Notes under the pieces: generated by a model
Seen by the model: the letters and a program-made list of their open reading frames with translations, nothing else
The model's database searches: none
What the model was told of the DNA's origin: nothing
Made by a program: the position numbers and the translations under genes
Shown here: positions 50,049 to 60,047 of the stretch, piece by piece
Layout of the letters: every line of letters begins with the position of its first letter
Position numbering within the stretch: the first letter of the stretch is position 1
NCBI GenBank assembly: GCA_000710935.1
Contig: BAYV01000011.1
Span: 62,001 to 126,000 of the forward strand
Origin: Iodidimonas nitroreducens
GTDB lineage: Bacteria; Pseudomonadota; Alphaproteobacteria; Sphingomonadales; Rhodothalassiaceae
DNA: 64,000 nucleotides
Reading direction: 5' to 3'

Positions 50049-52484
50049 ATGACACGCAGATTTCTGGCAACAACAGCCCTTGGCACGATGTCTGTGCTTT
50101 TGGGTTTGCCTTTATCGGGAGCTTCATCAGAAGTCGTGGCGCAAACGGTGCTCGATGAAATCGTGGTGACCGCGCAAAAACGTCAGCAAAGCCTCACCCG
50201 GGTGCCGGTGGCGGTCACCAGCATCAGCGGTGCGAAGCTGGAAGCGGCGCAGGTCAATACCGTTGAAGATATTCAAAAGCTGGTGCCCAGCCTGTCATTC
50301 GGCAAGGGCGGCACCAATCGAAATTCGAATCTCTCCTTGCGCGGTGTGGGGACCATTTCCTTCAGCGTGGGGGCCGAACCCAGCGTCTCCACCCTTGTGG
50401 ATGGCGTGGTTCTGGCCCGGGCCGGCCAGGCCTTTACCGAGCTTTATGATCTGCAACGGGTGGAGGTGCTGAAGGGCCCCCAAGGCACGCTTTATGGTAA
50501 AAATGCCTCGTCAGGGGTGGTTCATTTCATCAGCAAAGGCCCCACCGAAACATTGGAGGCATCAGCCAGCGCGCTGTTTGCCGAAGATGGGGAATATCGT
50601 GTGCGGGGTATGGTTTCAGGTCCCCTGACCGACAAGATTGCGTTGCGGGTCAATGGCTTTTATGGCGAATTGGATGGCATTGTGCGGAATGTGACCCAGG
50701 ATCGCGATGTGGATGGCTATGAACGCTATGGCGCCCGGGCAATGCTGGATTTCAAGGTCACCGATCGCCTGTTCACAAGGCTAACCGCCGATTATTCTGA
50801 AACGGAAGATAACTGCTGTGCCGAATTCGTGCGCGGGGATGATGGCTCGATCCGGGCGCAGGCGGTGCTTTTGGGCGGGGCGACCCTGCCCACCGGCGAA
50901 GAAGATATCAAATTCGCCGCCATCAATGCCTTGCAGCGATCAGATAATGAAAATATCGGCTTCTCCCTTGATTCCACCTATGATTTCGATGGGTTTTCGC
51001 TGACATCCATCAGCGCCTATCGCGAATGGGATAATACCGAGCGCCAAGATATCGATGATGGCCCCTTTGGCGCCACCGAACGCGATGGTGATAATCCTGC
51101 CAATATCACCCTTGATAGCGTGGATGGCGTTTTGGTGGGGCAGCCCACGGCGCGCGATTTCGGTCCCCAAACATGGGAGCAATGGACCCAGGAATTTCGT
51201 ATTTCATCCGATGATGATGCCCGCTTTACGTGGCAGGCCGGGGCGTATCTCGGTTTTTCCAATGTGGATCGGCAATTCTCGCGCTTTGATGCTTTATGCG
51301 TGAACGATCCCGGCGGGCTGATCGGGGGTGTTGATATCGGCGGCCTGGGGGCCACGGATTTCTGCCCCACGACCAATATCGTGCTGCCCAGCGCCACGGC
51401 GGATATGACCATCGATAATGACAGCTATGCCCTGTTTGGCCATGGTAATTATAATATCGATGAAAAATGGAGCGTCACCGGCGGCATCCGCTATACCTAT
51501 GACGAGATTTCCTTCACCCATCAAAGAGAGCGGGTGGGCGATGAATTCATCGATATTCTGGGTAATCAGGATGGCAATCCCAATAATGATGGTGGGGTTT
51601 TTGCCCTGCAAACGGATCAATCCCTGCAATCGGGCAGCACAGATAATGCCAATCTTTCGGGCACCTTCTCGGTCAATTATCAGGCGAGCGAAAATCTGTT
51701 CGTTTATGCCAAATATGCCCGGGGCTATAAGGGGCCAGCCTTCAATAATTTCTTCAATGCCCGCACGGCGGAAAGCCTTGGCCTGGAGCAAACGGCTGAT
51801 TTCAACGGCAGCTTTACCCCGATTGAAGGCGAAACATCCAATGCCTATGAGCTTGGATTTAAATGGCAATTGGATCATGCGGTTTTCAGTGTGGTGGGCT
51901 TCCGGCAGGATTATTCAAATTTTCAGGCGAATAATTTTATCATCACCGCCGGCGCTGTGACCACCAATCTCACCAATGCCGGTGATGTGCGGACCCAAGG
52001 CATTGAATTTGAAGGCTCTGCCGATCTATCTGAACATTTCAGCATCTATGGCGGGATCACCTTTGCCGATGCGGAAATCGATAATTTCTGCGCCGGATTT
52101 GATTCAACCCAGCTTGGCGGTAATTGCGACCCTCGCAAAGGCGAGGATCTGCCCTTTGCGCCCAAGGTAAAGGGTTCGGTCACCCTTGATTACGATCGCC
52201 CCGTGGGCAACGGCATGGCGCTTCTGGTGAGCAATAATCTGGTTTTCCAAAGCGAATCCTTTGGGGCTCTGAATGAAAATCCCAATGAGGAAATCGATGG
52301 CTATTATCTTTATAATGCCAGCATCGGGGTGTCTTTGGATGAAGGGCGCTATGAAGTGCGGGTCTTTGGCAAAAATCTGTTCGATCAATCCTTTATCGTG
52401 GCGACCAATGAAGGCGGGGCGGTGGCCCGTTTGCCGCGCGATCAATCCCGCTATTTCGGCATTCAATTAAAAGCAGGTTTTTGA
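50049..52484 (+). CDS. TonB-dependent outer-membrane receptor (sulfosugar locus)
   Basis: An 811-residue outer-membrane receptor. A signal peptide (about 1-32, ending VVAQ) precedes TVLDEIVVTAQKRQQSLTRVPVAVTSISG, the TonB box and plug start in the sphingomonad/Caulobacter style, with RGVGTISFSVGAEPSVSTLVDGVVLARAGQAFTELYDLQRVEVLKGPQGTLYGKNASSGVVHFISKGP as the plug core. The C-terminal strand ends SRYFGIQLKAGF. GGGAGGA is nine bases before ATG. Operators at 49869 and 50022 link it to the suy/TRAP genes, so uptake of sulfoquinovose or sulfoquinovosyl glycerol is a reasonable guess. Confidence 0.93.
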   Translation: MTRRFLATTALGTMSVLLGLPLSGASSEVVAQTVLDEIVVTAQKRQQSLTRVPVAVTSISGAKLEAAQVNTVEDIQKLVPSLSFGKGGTNRNSNLSLRGVGTISFSVGAEPSVSTLVDGVVLARAGQAFTELYDLQRVEVLKGPQGTLYGKNASSGVVHFISKGPTETLEASASALFAEDGEYRVRGMVSGPLTDKIALRVNGFYGELDGIVRNVTQDRDVDGYERYGARAMLDFKVTDRLFTRLTADYSETEDNCCAEFVRGDDGSIRAQAVLLGGATLPTGEEDIKFAAINALQRSDNENIGFSLDSTYDFDGFSLTSISAYREWDNTERQDIDDGPFGATERDGDNPANITLDSVDGVLVGQPTARDFGPQTWEQWTQEFRISSDDDARFTWQAGAYLGFSNVDRQFSRFDALCVNDPGGLIGGVDIGGLGATDFCPTTNIVLPSATADMTIDNDSYALFGHGNYNIDEKWSVTGGIRYTYDEISFTHQRERVGDEFIDILGNQDGNPNNDGGVFALQTDQSLQSGSTDNANLSGTFSVNYQASENLFVYAKYARGYKGPAFNNFFNARTAESLGLEQTADFNGSFTPIEGETSNAYELGFKWQLDHAVFSVVGFRQDYSNFQANNFIITAGAVTTNLTNAGDVRTQGIEFEGSADLSEHFSIYGGITFADAEIDNFCAGFDSTQLGGNCDPRKGEDLPFAPKVKGSVTLDYDRPVGNGMALLVSNNLVFQSESFGALNENPNEEIDGYYLYNASIGVSLDEGRYEVRVFGKNLFDQSFIVATNEGGAVARLPRDQSRYFGIQLKAGF

Positions 52485-52510
52485 TCGACTTTCTATCATG
52501 GCTCTATCAC

Positions 52511-52561
52511 GCCGGGATGAGAGGGGGCATCGTGCTTGTCCTTTTCTTGTCCCGGCTTTTT
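52511..52561 (+). terminator. Probable terminator after the second TonB receptor
   Basis: GCCGGGA (52511-52517) pairs with TCCCGGC (52550-52556) and is followed by TTTTT. The loop of 32 bases is long. It is the only terminator-like structure at the right end of the sulfosugar locus. Confidence 0.55.
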
Positions 52562-52656
52562 GGGCATGAAATATCTTGAAATTCTCTTTGGTTAATGGTG
52601 GAATGAGAAGTCTAGTATTTCGCCAAACCCTTTGAATTGATAGATTTATAGCCCCT

Positions 52657-53529
52657 ATGCCCCATCTTATCGCCTGCACGGATGGTTCTTATTATGCCAG
52701 CGGGGTTTATGAAGCTGCCGCGTGGATTGCCAACAGAACCCATATTTCCATCAAGCTCTTGCATGTTCTGGATCAAAAGCAGGAACAGCCCGATGATGTG
52801 GATTTGAGCGGTGCCCTGCATCTGGAGGCAAGCCGGGAATTATTTGCTGAACTGGCCGCCCTTGATACGGCGCGGGCGCGCTTGTTGGAAGTGAAAGCCC
52901 GCGCTTTGCTCGAAACCGCAGTGAAATATCTCAGGGGAAAAGACGCGCGATCGGTGGCCACCGTCTTAAAGCAGGGCACCCTTGTGGATGCCTTGGCCGA
53001 ATTGGAGCGTGAGCCGAAAGCGCAGATGGTGGTGATCGGCAAGCGGGGCGATTATGCGGCTTATGATCACCAGCATCTGGGGGCAAAGCTCGAACGCGTG
53101 ATCCGGGCCTGTCGGCGGCCCATTCTGGTGGCAAACCAAACATTCCGCCCCATCAAGCGGGTTCTGATCGCTTTCGATGGAGCGGCAAGCTCGGAAAAAG
53201 TCATCGCCTATGCGCTGGATCAATCTTTATTGAAAGGGCTGGATCTGCATGTTTTATCGGTGGGGGCGCCGCGTTCGCCTATTGATCAGGCACTGGCAAA
53301 GGCCGCAGATCGTTTGCAGAATGCAGGTTATAACGTGACATCAGTTTTGCGTCAGGACAATGCCGAGGGAGATATCGAGCAGTTGATCACCGATTATGTG
53401 CGTGATGAACAGATGGATATGCTGATGCTGGGGGCCTATGGCCATGCGCGCCAGCGTCATCTGATCGTGGGTAAAACCACCACCAGCCTTGTGCGTTTGT
53501 GCAATATCCCACTTTTGATTTTTAAATAG
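52657..53529 (+). CDS. Tandem universal stress protein (UspA family)
   Basis: A 290-residue protein with two Usp domains (about 1-150 and 158-290). The second domain carries the ATP-loop-like [32 protein letters not shown], close to the G-x2-G-x9-G-S/T pattern; the first has [34 protein letters not shown]. Such tandem Usp proteins act in stress adaptation. No clear ribosome site precedes the ATG; the gene stands alone and ends at a terminator hairpin. Confidence 0.9.
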   Translation: MPHLIACTDGSYYASGVYEAAAWIANRTHISIKLLHVLDQKQEQPDDVDLSGALHLEASRELFAELAALDTARARLLEVKARALLETAVKYLRGKDARSVATVLKQGTLVDALAELEREPKAQMVVIGKRGDYAAYDHQHLGAKLERVIRACRRPILVANQTFRPIKRVLIAFDGAASSEKVIAYALDQSLLKGLDLHVLSVGAPRSPIDQALAKAADRLQNAGYNVTSVLRQDNAEGDIEQLITDYVRDEQMDMLMLGAYGHARQRHLIVGKTTTSLVRLCNIPLLIFK

Positions 53530-53540
53530 ATGCCAAGAAA

Positions 53541-53575
53541 AAAACCCGGAGCAGTGATGCTTCGGGTTTTTCAGT
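53541..53575. terminator. Bidirectional terminator between usp gene and tRNA-Pro
   Basis: A 13-pair stem with one G-T pair (53541-53553 with 53558-53570), loop GTGA, with an A-run on its left and T-run on its right. It can stop transcription of the usp gene (plus) and of the tRNA gene (minus). Confidence 0.85.
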
Positions 53576-53585
53576 TTCGATAGAA

Positions 53586-53662
53586 TGGTCGGGGAGAGAG
53601 GATTCGAACCTCCGGCCCCTGCGTCCCGAACACAGTGCTCTACCAGGCTGAGCTACTCCCCG
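53586..53662 (-). tRNA. tRNA-Pro (anticodon CGG)
   Basis: A 77-nt tRNA read on the minus strand, with the CCA end encoded. The acceptor stem CGGGGAG/CTCCCCG is perfect, the D arm contains AGCTCAGCCTGGTAGAGC, the anticodon stem CTGTG/CGCAG has one G-T pair around the loop TTCGGGA (anticodon CGG), and the T arm reads GGAGGTTCGAATCC. It lies 59 bp downstream of the polyprenyl synthase gene. Confidence 0.97.
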
Positions 53663-53721
53663 AGAATATTGACGCAGGATCGGCTGTATAGCTGTGCTGG
53701 CCCCGGTATGCAAGCCCTGTT

Positions 53722-54756
53722 TCAATAGGCCCTTTCCACACAAAAGCGGACGATATCATTCAGTGTTTTGCGGGTATTGTTGGGCTTGAACAGGGCGAGA
53801 GCATCGCGGGCAATGGCCCCATAATGACGGGCGCGTTCGATGGTATCGCTCAGCGCTTCATGTGTTTCCATTAAATGGATGGCATGGCTCAGATCGCCTT
53901 CTTTCTGATCCATTTCTTCGATGGTCCGCCGCCAGAAAGCGCGTTCGGTCTCATCGCCCCGGCGAAAAGCCAGAATGACCGGCAAGGTGATTTTGCCCTC
54001 CCGGAAATCGTCGCCCACGGTTTTGCCAAGGGTGGCCTGGCGTGCCGAATAATCAAGAGCATCATCGACCAATTGGAAGGCAATCCCGAAATGACGGCCA
54101 AAGCTGGCGAGCGCCAGCTCCTCGTTTTCCGGGCGTTCGGCAACCACCGCAGCGATCTGGGTTGCGGCCTCGAACAGGGCGGCGGTTTTGGCCTCGATCA
54201 CCTGCAAATAGGATTCTTCGGGGGTATCAAGATCATTGGAAATAGAAAGCTGCAAAACTTCGCCTTCGGCAATCACCGAGGACGCATGGCTCAAAAGCTT
54301 TAAAACCTTGAGCGATCCATCCTCGATCATCAGTTCGAAAGCACGGGAAAACAGGAAATCGCCCACCAGCACGCTGGGCTTGTTGCCCCACAGTACATTG
54401 GCAGAATCCTTGCCCCGGCGCAGATCGCTTTCATCCACCACATCATCGTGCAAAAGCGTGGCGGTATGGATGAATTCCACACAGGCCGCGAGCTTGGTGT
54501 GGCGATCCCCTTTATAATCAACGAGCTGGGCACCGGCCAGGGTCAGCATGGGGCGCAGCCTTTTCCCGCCCGAGGCAATCAGATGCCCGGCAAGCTGGGG
54601 GATCAGGGCCACAGGGCTGTGCATCCGCGCCAGAATCGTTTCATTGACGCGAGCCATATCGGCGGAGACCTGCGTTTGCAGACATTCAAGCGCTTCATCA
54701 ACGGAATTGACGGCCCGACCTTTTTTATGCTGGTCGATTGACGCGATATTTGCCAC
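53722..54756 (-). CDS. ispB: Polyprenyl (octa/decaprenyl) diphosphate synthase, IspB-like
   Basis: Trans-prenyltransferase making the side chain of ubiquinone. GGKRLRPML starts the family blocks, followed by the first Asp-rich motif LLHDDVVDESDLRRG, GDFLFSRAFE, and the second Asp-rich motif QLVDDALDYSA with GKTVGDDFREGKITLPVI. The GTG at 54756 is chosen because AGGAG is five bases upstream; the frame open to 54876 has no ribosome site and reads unlike the family. About 344 residues, usual for the family. Divergent from the DUF2007 gene. Confidence 0.94.
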   Translation of the reverse strand: MANIASIDQHKKGRAVNSVDEALECLQTQVSADMARVNETILARMHSPVALIPQLAGHLIASGGKRLRPMLTLAGAQLVDYKGDRHTKLAACVEFIHTATLLHDDVVDESDLRRGKDSANVLWGNKPSVLVGDFLFSRAFELMIEDGSLKVLKLLSHASSVIAEGEVLQLSISNDLDTPEESYLQVIEAKTAALFEAATQIAAVVAERPENEELALASFGRHFGIAFQLVDDALDYSARQATLGKTVGDDFREGKITLPVILAFRRGDETERAFWRRTIEEMDQKEGDLSHAIHLMETHEALSDTIERARHYGAIARDALALFKPNNTRKTLNDIVRFCVERAY

Positions 54757-54915
54757 GGTTTCTCCTGGGTTCTGTTCGATTGGGATCATCAGTGGCAAAA
54801 TAGGGTGCCCGATGCTTTGAAAACAAGTGATTTCGCTGTCACGGTTGATCACAGCTTTGATGGGTGAGGAAAACACGTTTATGCTGATGATTCCTTTAAA
54901 GCTGGTGGAGGCATT

Positions 54916-55146
54916 GTGCGGACCCTGATCGCAACGTCTAATCCCGTCCTTTTATCATACGCGCAATCTCTTTTGGCGGATGCCAGAATGAGGTCGGAAA
55001 TTTTCGATCAGCATGTCAGCTTCATCGAAGGGGGGATCGGGGCCTTTCCCCGTCGCCTGGTGGTGGCCGATGATGATTATGAGGCGGCCCGCAGGCTTTT
55101 GATCGATGCCGATCTGGAAGCCGATCTTTTGAAAAACGAGGGCTGA
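54916..55146 (+). CDS. DUF2007 small protein
   Basis: A 76-residue protein of the DUF2007 (putative signal-transducing) family, recognisable by the start RTLIATSNPVLLSYAQSLLADARMRSEIFDQHVSFIEGGIGAFPRRLVVADDDYEAARRLL. Role unknown; in alphaproteobacteria it is typically found here, between the polyprenyl synthase and the NPPY methyltransferase. GTG start with GGAGG five to six bases upstream. Possibly co-transcribed with the next gene. Confidence 0.88.
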   Translation: MRTLIATSNPVLLSYAQSLLADARMRSEIFDQHVSFIEGGIGAFPRRLVVADDDYEAARRLLIDADLEADLLKNEG

Positions 55147-55196
55147 GATGCCAAAATTGTTCTTTACGCCCATTCCGGCGGGGGGGCGGGGATTTT

Positions 55197-56006
55197 ATGT
55201 CGGCGCATAAGGTGAATGCCGAAGGGCTGACCGAAGATCGCCTGTTGGGCGGGCGCTTGCGGCTTTTGCAGCCGGATCGGGGGGCCCGGGTGAGCACCGA
55301 TACCCTGTTGCTGGCGGCCTGTGTGCAGCCTTTGCCCGGCGAGCGGGTGATCGAAGCCGGATCGGGGAGCGGCGGGGCGGCTCTGTGCCTTGCGGCGCGC
55401 TGCCCCGATGCCCTGATCACCGGGATCGATATGGATCGCGATATGGTCGATCTGGCCAGCCGCAATGCCGCGCTTAATGATTTTCAGGATCGGGTTTCGT
55501 TTCTTGAGGCTCGTGTCACTGAACGACCGGCCCTTTTGCCGCGCGGGCACTTTGATCATGCCATGGCCAATCCGCCTTATTTCGAGGATCAGACGAGCTT
55601 TGCCTCTCCGGCTGAAATGCGGGCGCGGGCTTTTATCGATCGCGAAGCCCGCCTGGCCGATTGGGTGGCTTTCTGCCTTGATATGGTGCGCGAGCGCGGC
55701 AGTGTCAGCTTCATTCATCGGGCGGATCGCCTTGATGAATTGATCGCTCTTTTATATGGCCGGGCGGGAGAGATCGTGATCCAGCCTTTATGGCCGCGCG
55801 CGGGCCTGCCGGCGAAAAGGGTGATCGTGCAGGCGCGCAAAGGGATGAAGGGGGTATCGATGCTGATGCCGGGGCTTGTTTTGCATGAAGGGAGCGGGGC
55901 TTTCACGGAGATGGCCGATGCCATTTTTCGAGAAGCCAAAGCCCTTGATTTGAGCCGGGCGGCCTGGTCGCGCTTGATGCATCCCGGGCGTTCGCCGCAA
56001 AATTGA
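55197..56006 (+). CDS. Class I SAM-dependent methyltransferase (TrmN6-like)
   Basis: A 269-residue methyltransferase with the SAM site VIEAGSGSGGAALCLAARCPDALITGIDMD and the catalytic NPPY motif (HAMANPPYFED) of N6-adenine or glutamine methylases. The N terminus TEDRLLGGRLRLLQPDRGARVSTDTLLLAACV matches the tRNA1(Val) A37 N6-methyltransferase group (YfiC/TrmN6). A tRNA or rRNA target is therefore likely. The start is ATG-type at 55197 with a G-rich upstream stretch. Confidence 0.87.
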   Translation: MSAHKVNAEGLTEDRLLGGRLRLLQPDRGARVSTDTLLLAACVQPLPGERVIEAGSGSGGAALCLAARCPDALITGIDMDRDMVDLASRNAALNDFQDRVSFLEARVTERPALLPRGHFDHAMANPPYFEDQTSFASPAEMRARAFIDREARLADWVAFCLDMVRERGSVSFIHRADRLDELIALLYGRAGEIVIQPLWPRAGLPAKRVIVQARKGMKGVSMLMPGLVLHEGSGAFTEMADAIFREAKALDLSRAAWSRLMHPGRSPQN

Positions 56007-56124
56007 TGAGATGTCCCTTTATTTGCCCCCTGTTGGGGGCTAGGGAAGGGGGCGATCGATGTGATCGTGCAGCAGATCATGGAAAAAGGCGCCAAGGGAT
56101 CAGGCGCCATGATGGAGTGGATGG

Positions 56125-56979
56125 GTGAGTGTATTCAGCAAGATATTGCGGCGCAGTCGGCCCGTTGTGGGTGTTTTGCGCTTTAGCGGACCGATTGGCA
56201 TCAGCAGCCGTTTCAAGCCGGGGGTGAGCTTTGAAAATGCCGCTCCCCAGATTGATGAAGCCTTTTCACTGGGGGGCCTGAAGGCGGTGGCTCTGGTGAT
56301 CAATTCGCCCGGTGGCTCGCCCGTGCAATCGGCCCAGATCATGCGCCGCATTCGCGATCTGGCGCGTGAAAAAGATGTGCCGGTGCTTGCCTTTACCGAA
56401 GATATCGCGGCATCGGGGGGCTATATGCTGGCCTTGGCGGGGGATGAGATTTTCGCCCATGAAGCCTCGATCATCGGTTCGATCGGGGTGATTGCCGGGG
56501 GCTTTGGCTTTACCGGGCTGATGGAAAAGCTGGGGGTTGAGCGCAGGCTTTATACCGCTGGCACCAATAAGGCCCGGCTCGATTCCTTTTCACCCGAAAA
56601 GCCCGAAGATGTGGCCTGGCTCAAATCCCTGCAGGCGCAAATCCATGACTATTTCAAGGATATGGTGAAAGAGCGGCGCGGGCGGCGGCTGAAAACCGAG
56701 ACGGATGGTTTGTTTACCGGTGATGTGTGGCTGGGCGGCCCGGCGGTGGATATCGGCCTTGTGGATGCGGTGGGGGATGTGCGCACGGTGATGCGCCAGC
56801 GTTTTGGCAAAAAGGTGAAATTTCGCACCATCGGGGCGCGGAAAGGGCTGCTGTCCGGCCTTTTTGGCGGCGGCGGGGCGCAGGCATCAAGCCATGCTCT
56901 GATGGCCGATAAGGGGCTGGCCGATGATCTGCTGGCGAGCATCGAAGCGCGGCTGATCTGGGGGCGCTTTGGCCTTTAG
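56125..56979 (+). CDS. S49-family serine peptidase (SppA-like)
   Basis: A 284-residue peptidase of the SppA/SohB type. LVINSPGGSPVQSAQIMRRIR contains the conserved SPGG, EDIAASGGYMLALAGDEIFA the catalytic Ser of the S-G-G-Y motif, and the Lys of the dyad is probably in the region KARLDSF. No long N-terminal membrane segment is visible, so it is a short soluble or peripheral form. GTG start with GGAG nine bases upstream. A small hairpin (56025-56040) separates it from the methyltransferase gene. Confidence 0.9.
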   Translation: MSVFSKILRRSRPVVGVLRFSGPIGISSRFKPGVSFENAAPQIDEAFSLGGLKAVALVINSPGGSPVQSAQIMRRIRDLAREKDVPVLAFTEDIAASGGYMLALAGDEIFAHEASIIGSIGVIAGGFGFTGLMEKLGVERRLYTAGTNKARLDSFSPEKPEDVAWLKSLQAQIHDYFKDMVKERRGRRLKTETDGLFTGDVWLGGPAVDIGLVDAVGDVRTVMRQRFGKKVKFRTIGARKGLLSGLFGGGGAQASSHALMADKGLADDLLASIEARLIWGRFGL

Positions 56980-57067
56980 GGCGAACGCCTCCTTGACCAC
57001 AGCCGGGGTGCTGCCTACTGTCCGCCCGACTTTTTCCGATTGTTGATGCCTTTTGTGGAAATCTGAT

Positions 57068-57952
57068 ATGAGCGTTGATGCCACGGACCCCAAACGAAGC
57101 TTTCAGGGGCTGATTTTAAGCCTGCATCGCTATTGGGCGGAACAGGGCTGCGTGATCTTGCAGCCTTATGATCTGGAAGTGGGGGCAGGCACCTTTCATC
57201 CGGCGACCACCCTGCGCAGTTTGGGGCCAAAGCCATGGCGTGCGGCCTATGTGCAGCCTTGTCGGCGGCCTACTGATGGCCGCTATGGGGAAAATCCCAA
57301 TCGCCTGCAGCATTATTATCAATATCAGGTGATCTTGAAGCCCAATCCGGCGGATATGCAGGATCTGTATCTGGGGTCGTTGAAGGCCATCGGGATCGAT
57401 ATGCGCCGCCATGATATCCGCTTTGTCGAAGATGATTGGGAAAGCCCCACTTTGGGGGCCTGGGGGCTGGGCTGGGAAATCTGGTGCGATGGCATGGAGG
57501 TGACCCAATATACCTATTTCCAGCAGGTGGGTGGGATCGATTGCCGCCCGGTTTCGGGTGAATTGACCTATGGGCTGGAGCGGCTGGCGATGTATGTGCA
57601 AGGCGTTGATAATGTTTATGATCTGGATTTCAATGGCTGCGGCGTGCGCTATGGCGATGTGTTTTTAGAAAATGAAAAGCAGTTTTCCGCCTATAATTTT
57701 GAAGCCGCATCCACCGAGATGCTGTTGCAGCATTTCCGGGATGCCGAAGCCGAATGCGCCGCTTTGGTGGATCGCAAGCTGATCCTGCCCGCCTATGATC
57801 AATGCATCAAAGCCAGCCACAGCTTTAATTTGCTCGATGCACGCGGCGTTATTTCGGTAACGGAACGACAGGCCTATATCGGCCGGGTGCGGGCCTTGGC
57901 CAAAGCCTGTGCCGAAGGCTGGGCAGCGCATGAGGAGGCGGCCCATGTCTGA
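57068..57952 (+). CDS. glyQ: Glycine-tRNA ligase alpha subunit
   Basis: Alpha subunit of the bacterial heterotetrameric glycyl-tRNA synthetase, 294 residues. [82 protein letters not shown] is the invariant class II core of GlyQ. ATG 57068 is the start consistent with the family; the frame extends a few codons upstream to a TTG. It overlaps glyS by eight bases. Confidence 0.97.
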   Translation: MSVDATDPKRSFQGLILSLHRYWAEQGCVILQPYDLEVGAGTFHPATTLRSLGPKPWRAAYVQPCRRPTDGRYGENPNRLQHYYQYQVILKPNPADMQDLYLGSLKAIGIDMRRHDIRFVEDDWESPTLGAWGLGWEIWCDGMEVTQYTYFQQVGGIDCRPVSGELTYGLERLAMYVQGVDNVYDLDFNGCGVRYGDVFLENEKQFSAYNFEAASTEMLLQHFRDAEAECAALVDRKLILPAYDQCIKASHSFNLLDARGVISVTERQAYIGRVRALAKACAEGWAAHEEAAHV

Positions 57953-59978
57953 ATTTCTGCTTGAAGTTTTCTCCGAAGAAATCCCCGCCCGGATGCAGGC
58001 AAAAGCCATTGCCGATCTGGAACGCCTGATGGCCGAAAGCCTCAAGGCCGCCGATCTGGCTTTCAGCGGGATGCGCCGTTTCGTGACCCCGCGCCGCCTT
58101 GTGCTGGTGGTGGATGGATTGCCTGCCCATCAGCCTGATCGCACCGAGGAACGCCGTGGCCCGCGCATCGATGCCCCCGAACGGGCGATTGCGGGCTTCA
58201 AGGCCTCCTTGCCTGATGGTGCGGTGATCAGCGAACGGGCTGAGAAGAAGGGCACTTTTTTGTTCGCCGCTATCCATCAGCGGGGGGAAAAAAGCGTTGA
58301 TGTGCTGGCGCCGCTTACCGAAGCCATCATCCGTCAATTCCCCTGGCCGAAATCCATGCGGTCCGGCACCTCCGAAAGCCGCTGGGTGCGGCCATTATTG
58401 TCGGTTCTGGCGCTGTTTGATGGCCAGATCGTGCCCATCGAGATTGATGGCATCAAGGCCGGTCGCATCAGTAAGGGGCATCGCTTTTTATCGGATGGCG
58501 CCTTTTCGGTCACTGATTTTGCCGATTATCGCGCTCGACTGTTAGATGCTCATGTGGTGCTTGATGCCGCAGAACGACGCCGGATCATTCTGGATCGGGC
58601 GCGGGCCTTGGCCGCCGATCATCATCTGGAATTGATCGAAGATAGCGATCTGCTCGATGAAAATGCTGGGCTCACCGAATGGCCGGTGCCCTATCTGGGG
58701 CGGTTTGATCCCGGTTTTCTGGATGTTCCGGCAGAAGTTCTGATCACATCGATGAAGGTGCATCAGAAATTCTTTTCCCTATCGGATCCCAAAAGCGGCG
58801 CTTTGGCACCGTGCTTTATTTGTGTGGCGAATACAAAAGCCGTGGATGGCGGGGCCACCATCATCGCCGGGAATGAGCGGGTTTTATCGGCGCGCCTGTC
58901 GGATGCCCGGTTTTTCTGGCAGCAGGATCTGAAAATTCCGCTCGAAGATCGCGTTGCGGCTTTGGATGCGATTATTTTCCATGAAAAGCTGGGAACATTG
59001 GCCGAGCGTGTGGCCCGGATCGAGGATTTGGCCGCAACCCTTGCCGCCTTTGTGGAAAAAGATGGGCAGGGGGTCGATGAAGCCTTCCTGCGCCGGGCGG
59101 CACGCCTGTGCAAGGCCGATCTCACCACCGGCATGGTGGGCGAATTTCCTGAATTGCAAGGGCTGGTGGGGTGCAGGATTGCCAAAGCCCAGAACGAGCC
59201 TGATGCGTTGTGCCGGGCCCTGCAAGATCATTATGCCCCCAAAGGGCCGGATGATCGCTGCCCCGATGAAGGTCTTTCGGTTTGTTTGGCGCTCGCTGAA
59301 AAGCTCGATACGCTGATCGGGTTTTTCGCCATCGATGAAAAGCCCACCGGATCAAAGGATCCCTTTGCCCTGCGCCGGGCGGCTTTGGGGGTCATTCGCC
59401 TGATCCTTGAAAATGATCTGCGTATTCCGCTTTTGCGCCTGTCGGGTTTTAATGCCGATCTGCTCGCGTTTTTCGCCGACAGGCTGAAGGTGCAGCAGCG
59501 GGCAGTGGGTGTGCGCCATGATCTGATCGATGCGGTTTTCAGTCTGGGGGGCGAGGATGATCTGCTGCGGCTTCTGGCCCGGGTTGCGGCGCTCAGCCGC
59601 TTCATCGAAAGCGATGATGGGGCGAATTTATTGGCGGGCACCAAGCGGGCGGCCAATATCTTAAAAATCGAAGCCAAAAAAGATCAAGGCACGGATTGGG
59701 GCGCGGTGCAGCCCGCCCTTTTGAAGGATGCGGCGGAAAAAACCCTTTATGAAAAGCTGGGCGCTGCAAAAACAGAGGCAGCGCGGGCCTTGGAGGTGGA
59801 AGATTTCGCCGCCGCCATGCGGGCTTTGGCGGAATTGCGCGCCCCCATCGATGCCTTTTTCGATCAGGTGACGGTGAATGCCGATGATGCGGATTTGCGG
59901 CGCAATCGCCTTGCCCTTTTGGCGCATATCCGCGCGGCCGTGCATCAGGTGGCGGATTTCTCGAAAATCGAAGGCTGA
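57945..59978 (+). CDS. glyS: Glycine-tRNA ligase beta subunit
   Basis: Beta subunit (677 residues) that binds tRNA and carries an HD-like domain. The N terminus [27 protein letters not shown] is diagnostic; FRTPxR-type text appears as [14 protein letters not shown], and the C-terminal anticodon-binding part has the usual [24 protein letters not shown] 57945 is preceded by GAGGAGG and overlaps glyQ. Confidence 0.97.
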   Translation: MSEFLLEVFSEEIPARMQAKAIADLERLMAESLKAADLAFSGMRRFVTPRRLVLVVDGLPAHQPDRTEERRGPRIDAPERAIAGFKASLPDGAVISERAEKKGTFLFAAIHQRGEKSVDVLAPLTEAIIRQFPWPKSMRSGTSESRWVRPLLSVLALFDGQIVPIEIDGIKAGRISKGHRFLSDGAFSVTDFADYRARLLDAHVVLDAAERRRIILDRARALAADHHLELIEDSDLLDENAGLTEWPVPYLGRFDPGFLDVPAEVLITSMKVHQKFFSLSDPKSGALAPCFICVANTKAVDGGATIIAGNERVLSARLSDARFFWQQDLKIPLEDRVAALDAIIFHEKLGTLAERVARIEDLAATLAAFVEKDGQGVDEAFLRRAARLCKADLTTGMVGEFPELQGLVGCRIAKAQNEPDALCRALQDHYAPKGPDDRCPDEGLSVCLALAEKLDTLIGFFAIDEKPTGSKDPFALRRAALGVIRLILENDLRIPLLRLSGFNADLLAFFADRLKVQQRAVGVRHDLIDAVFSLGGEDDLLRLLARVAALSRFIESDDGANLLAGTKRAANILKIEAKKDQGTDWGAVQPALLKDAAEKTLYEKLGAAKTEAARALEVEDFAAAMRALAELRAPIDAFFDQVTVNADDADLRRNRLALLAHIRAAVHQVADFSKIEG

Positions 59979-59989
59979 TGCTGAAAGAT

Positions 59990-60043
59990 TGAGGCGGCGG
60001 CGGGGTGAGCGCCCCCATCCGCCGCCCCATCCGCCGCCTTTAA
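59990..60043. terminator. GC-rich inverted repeat after glyS
   Basis: GGCGGCGGCGGGG near 59993 can pair, with a small bulge, with CCCCATCCGCCGCC ending at about 60039, followed by TTTAAT. It lies between the convergent glyS and amidohydrolase genes. Repeated CATCCGCCGCC units allow alternative pairings, so the exact structure is uncertain. Confidence 0.5.
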
Positions 60044-60047
60044 TGGC

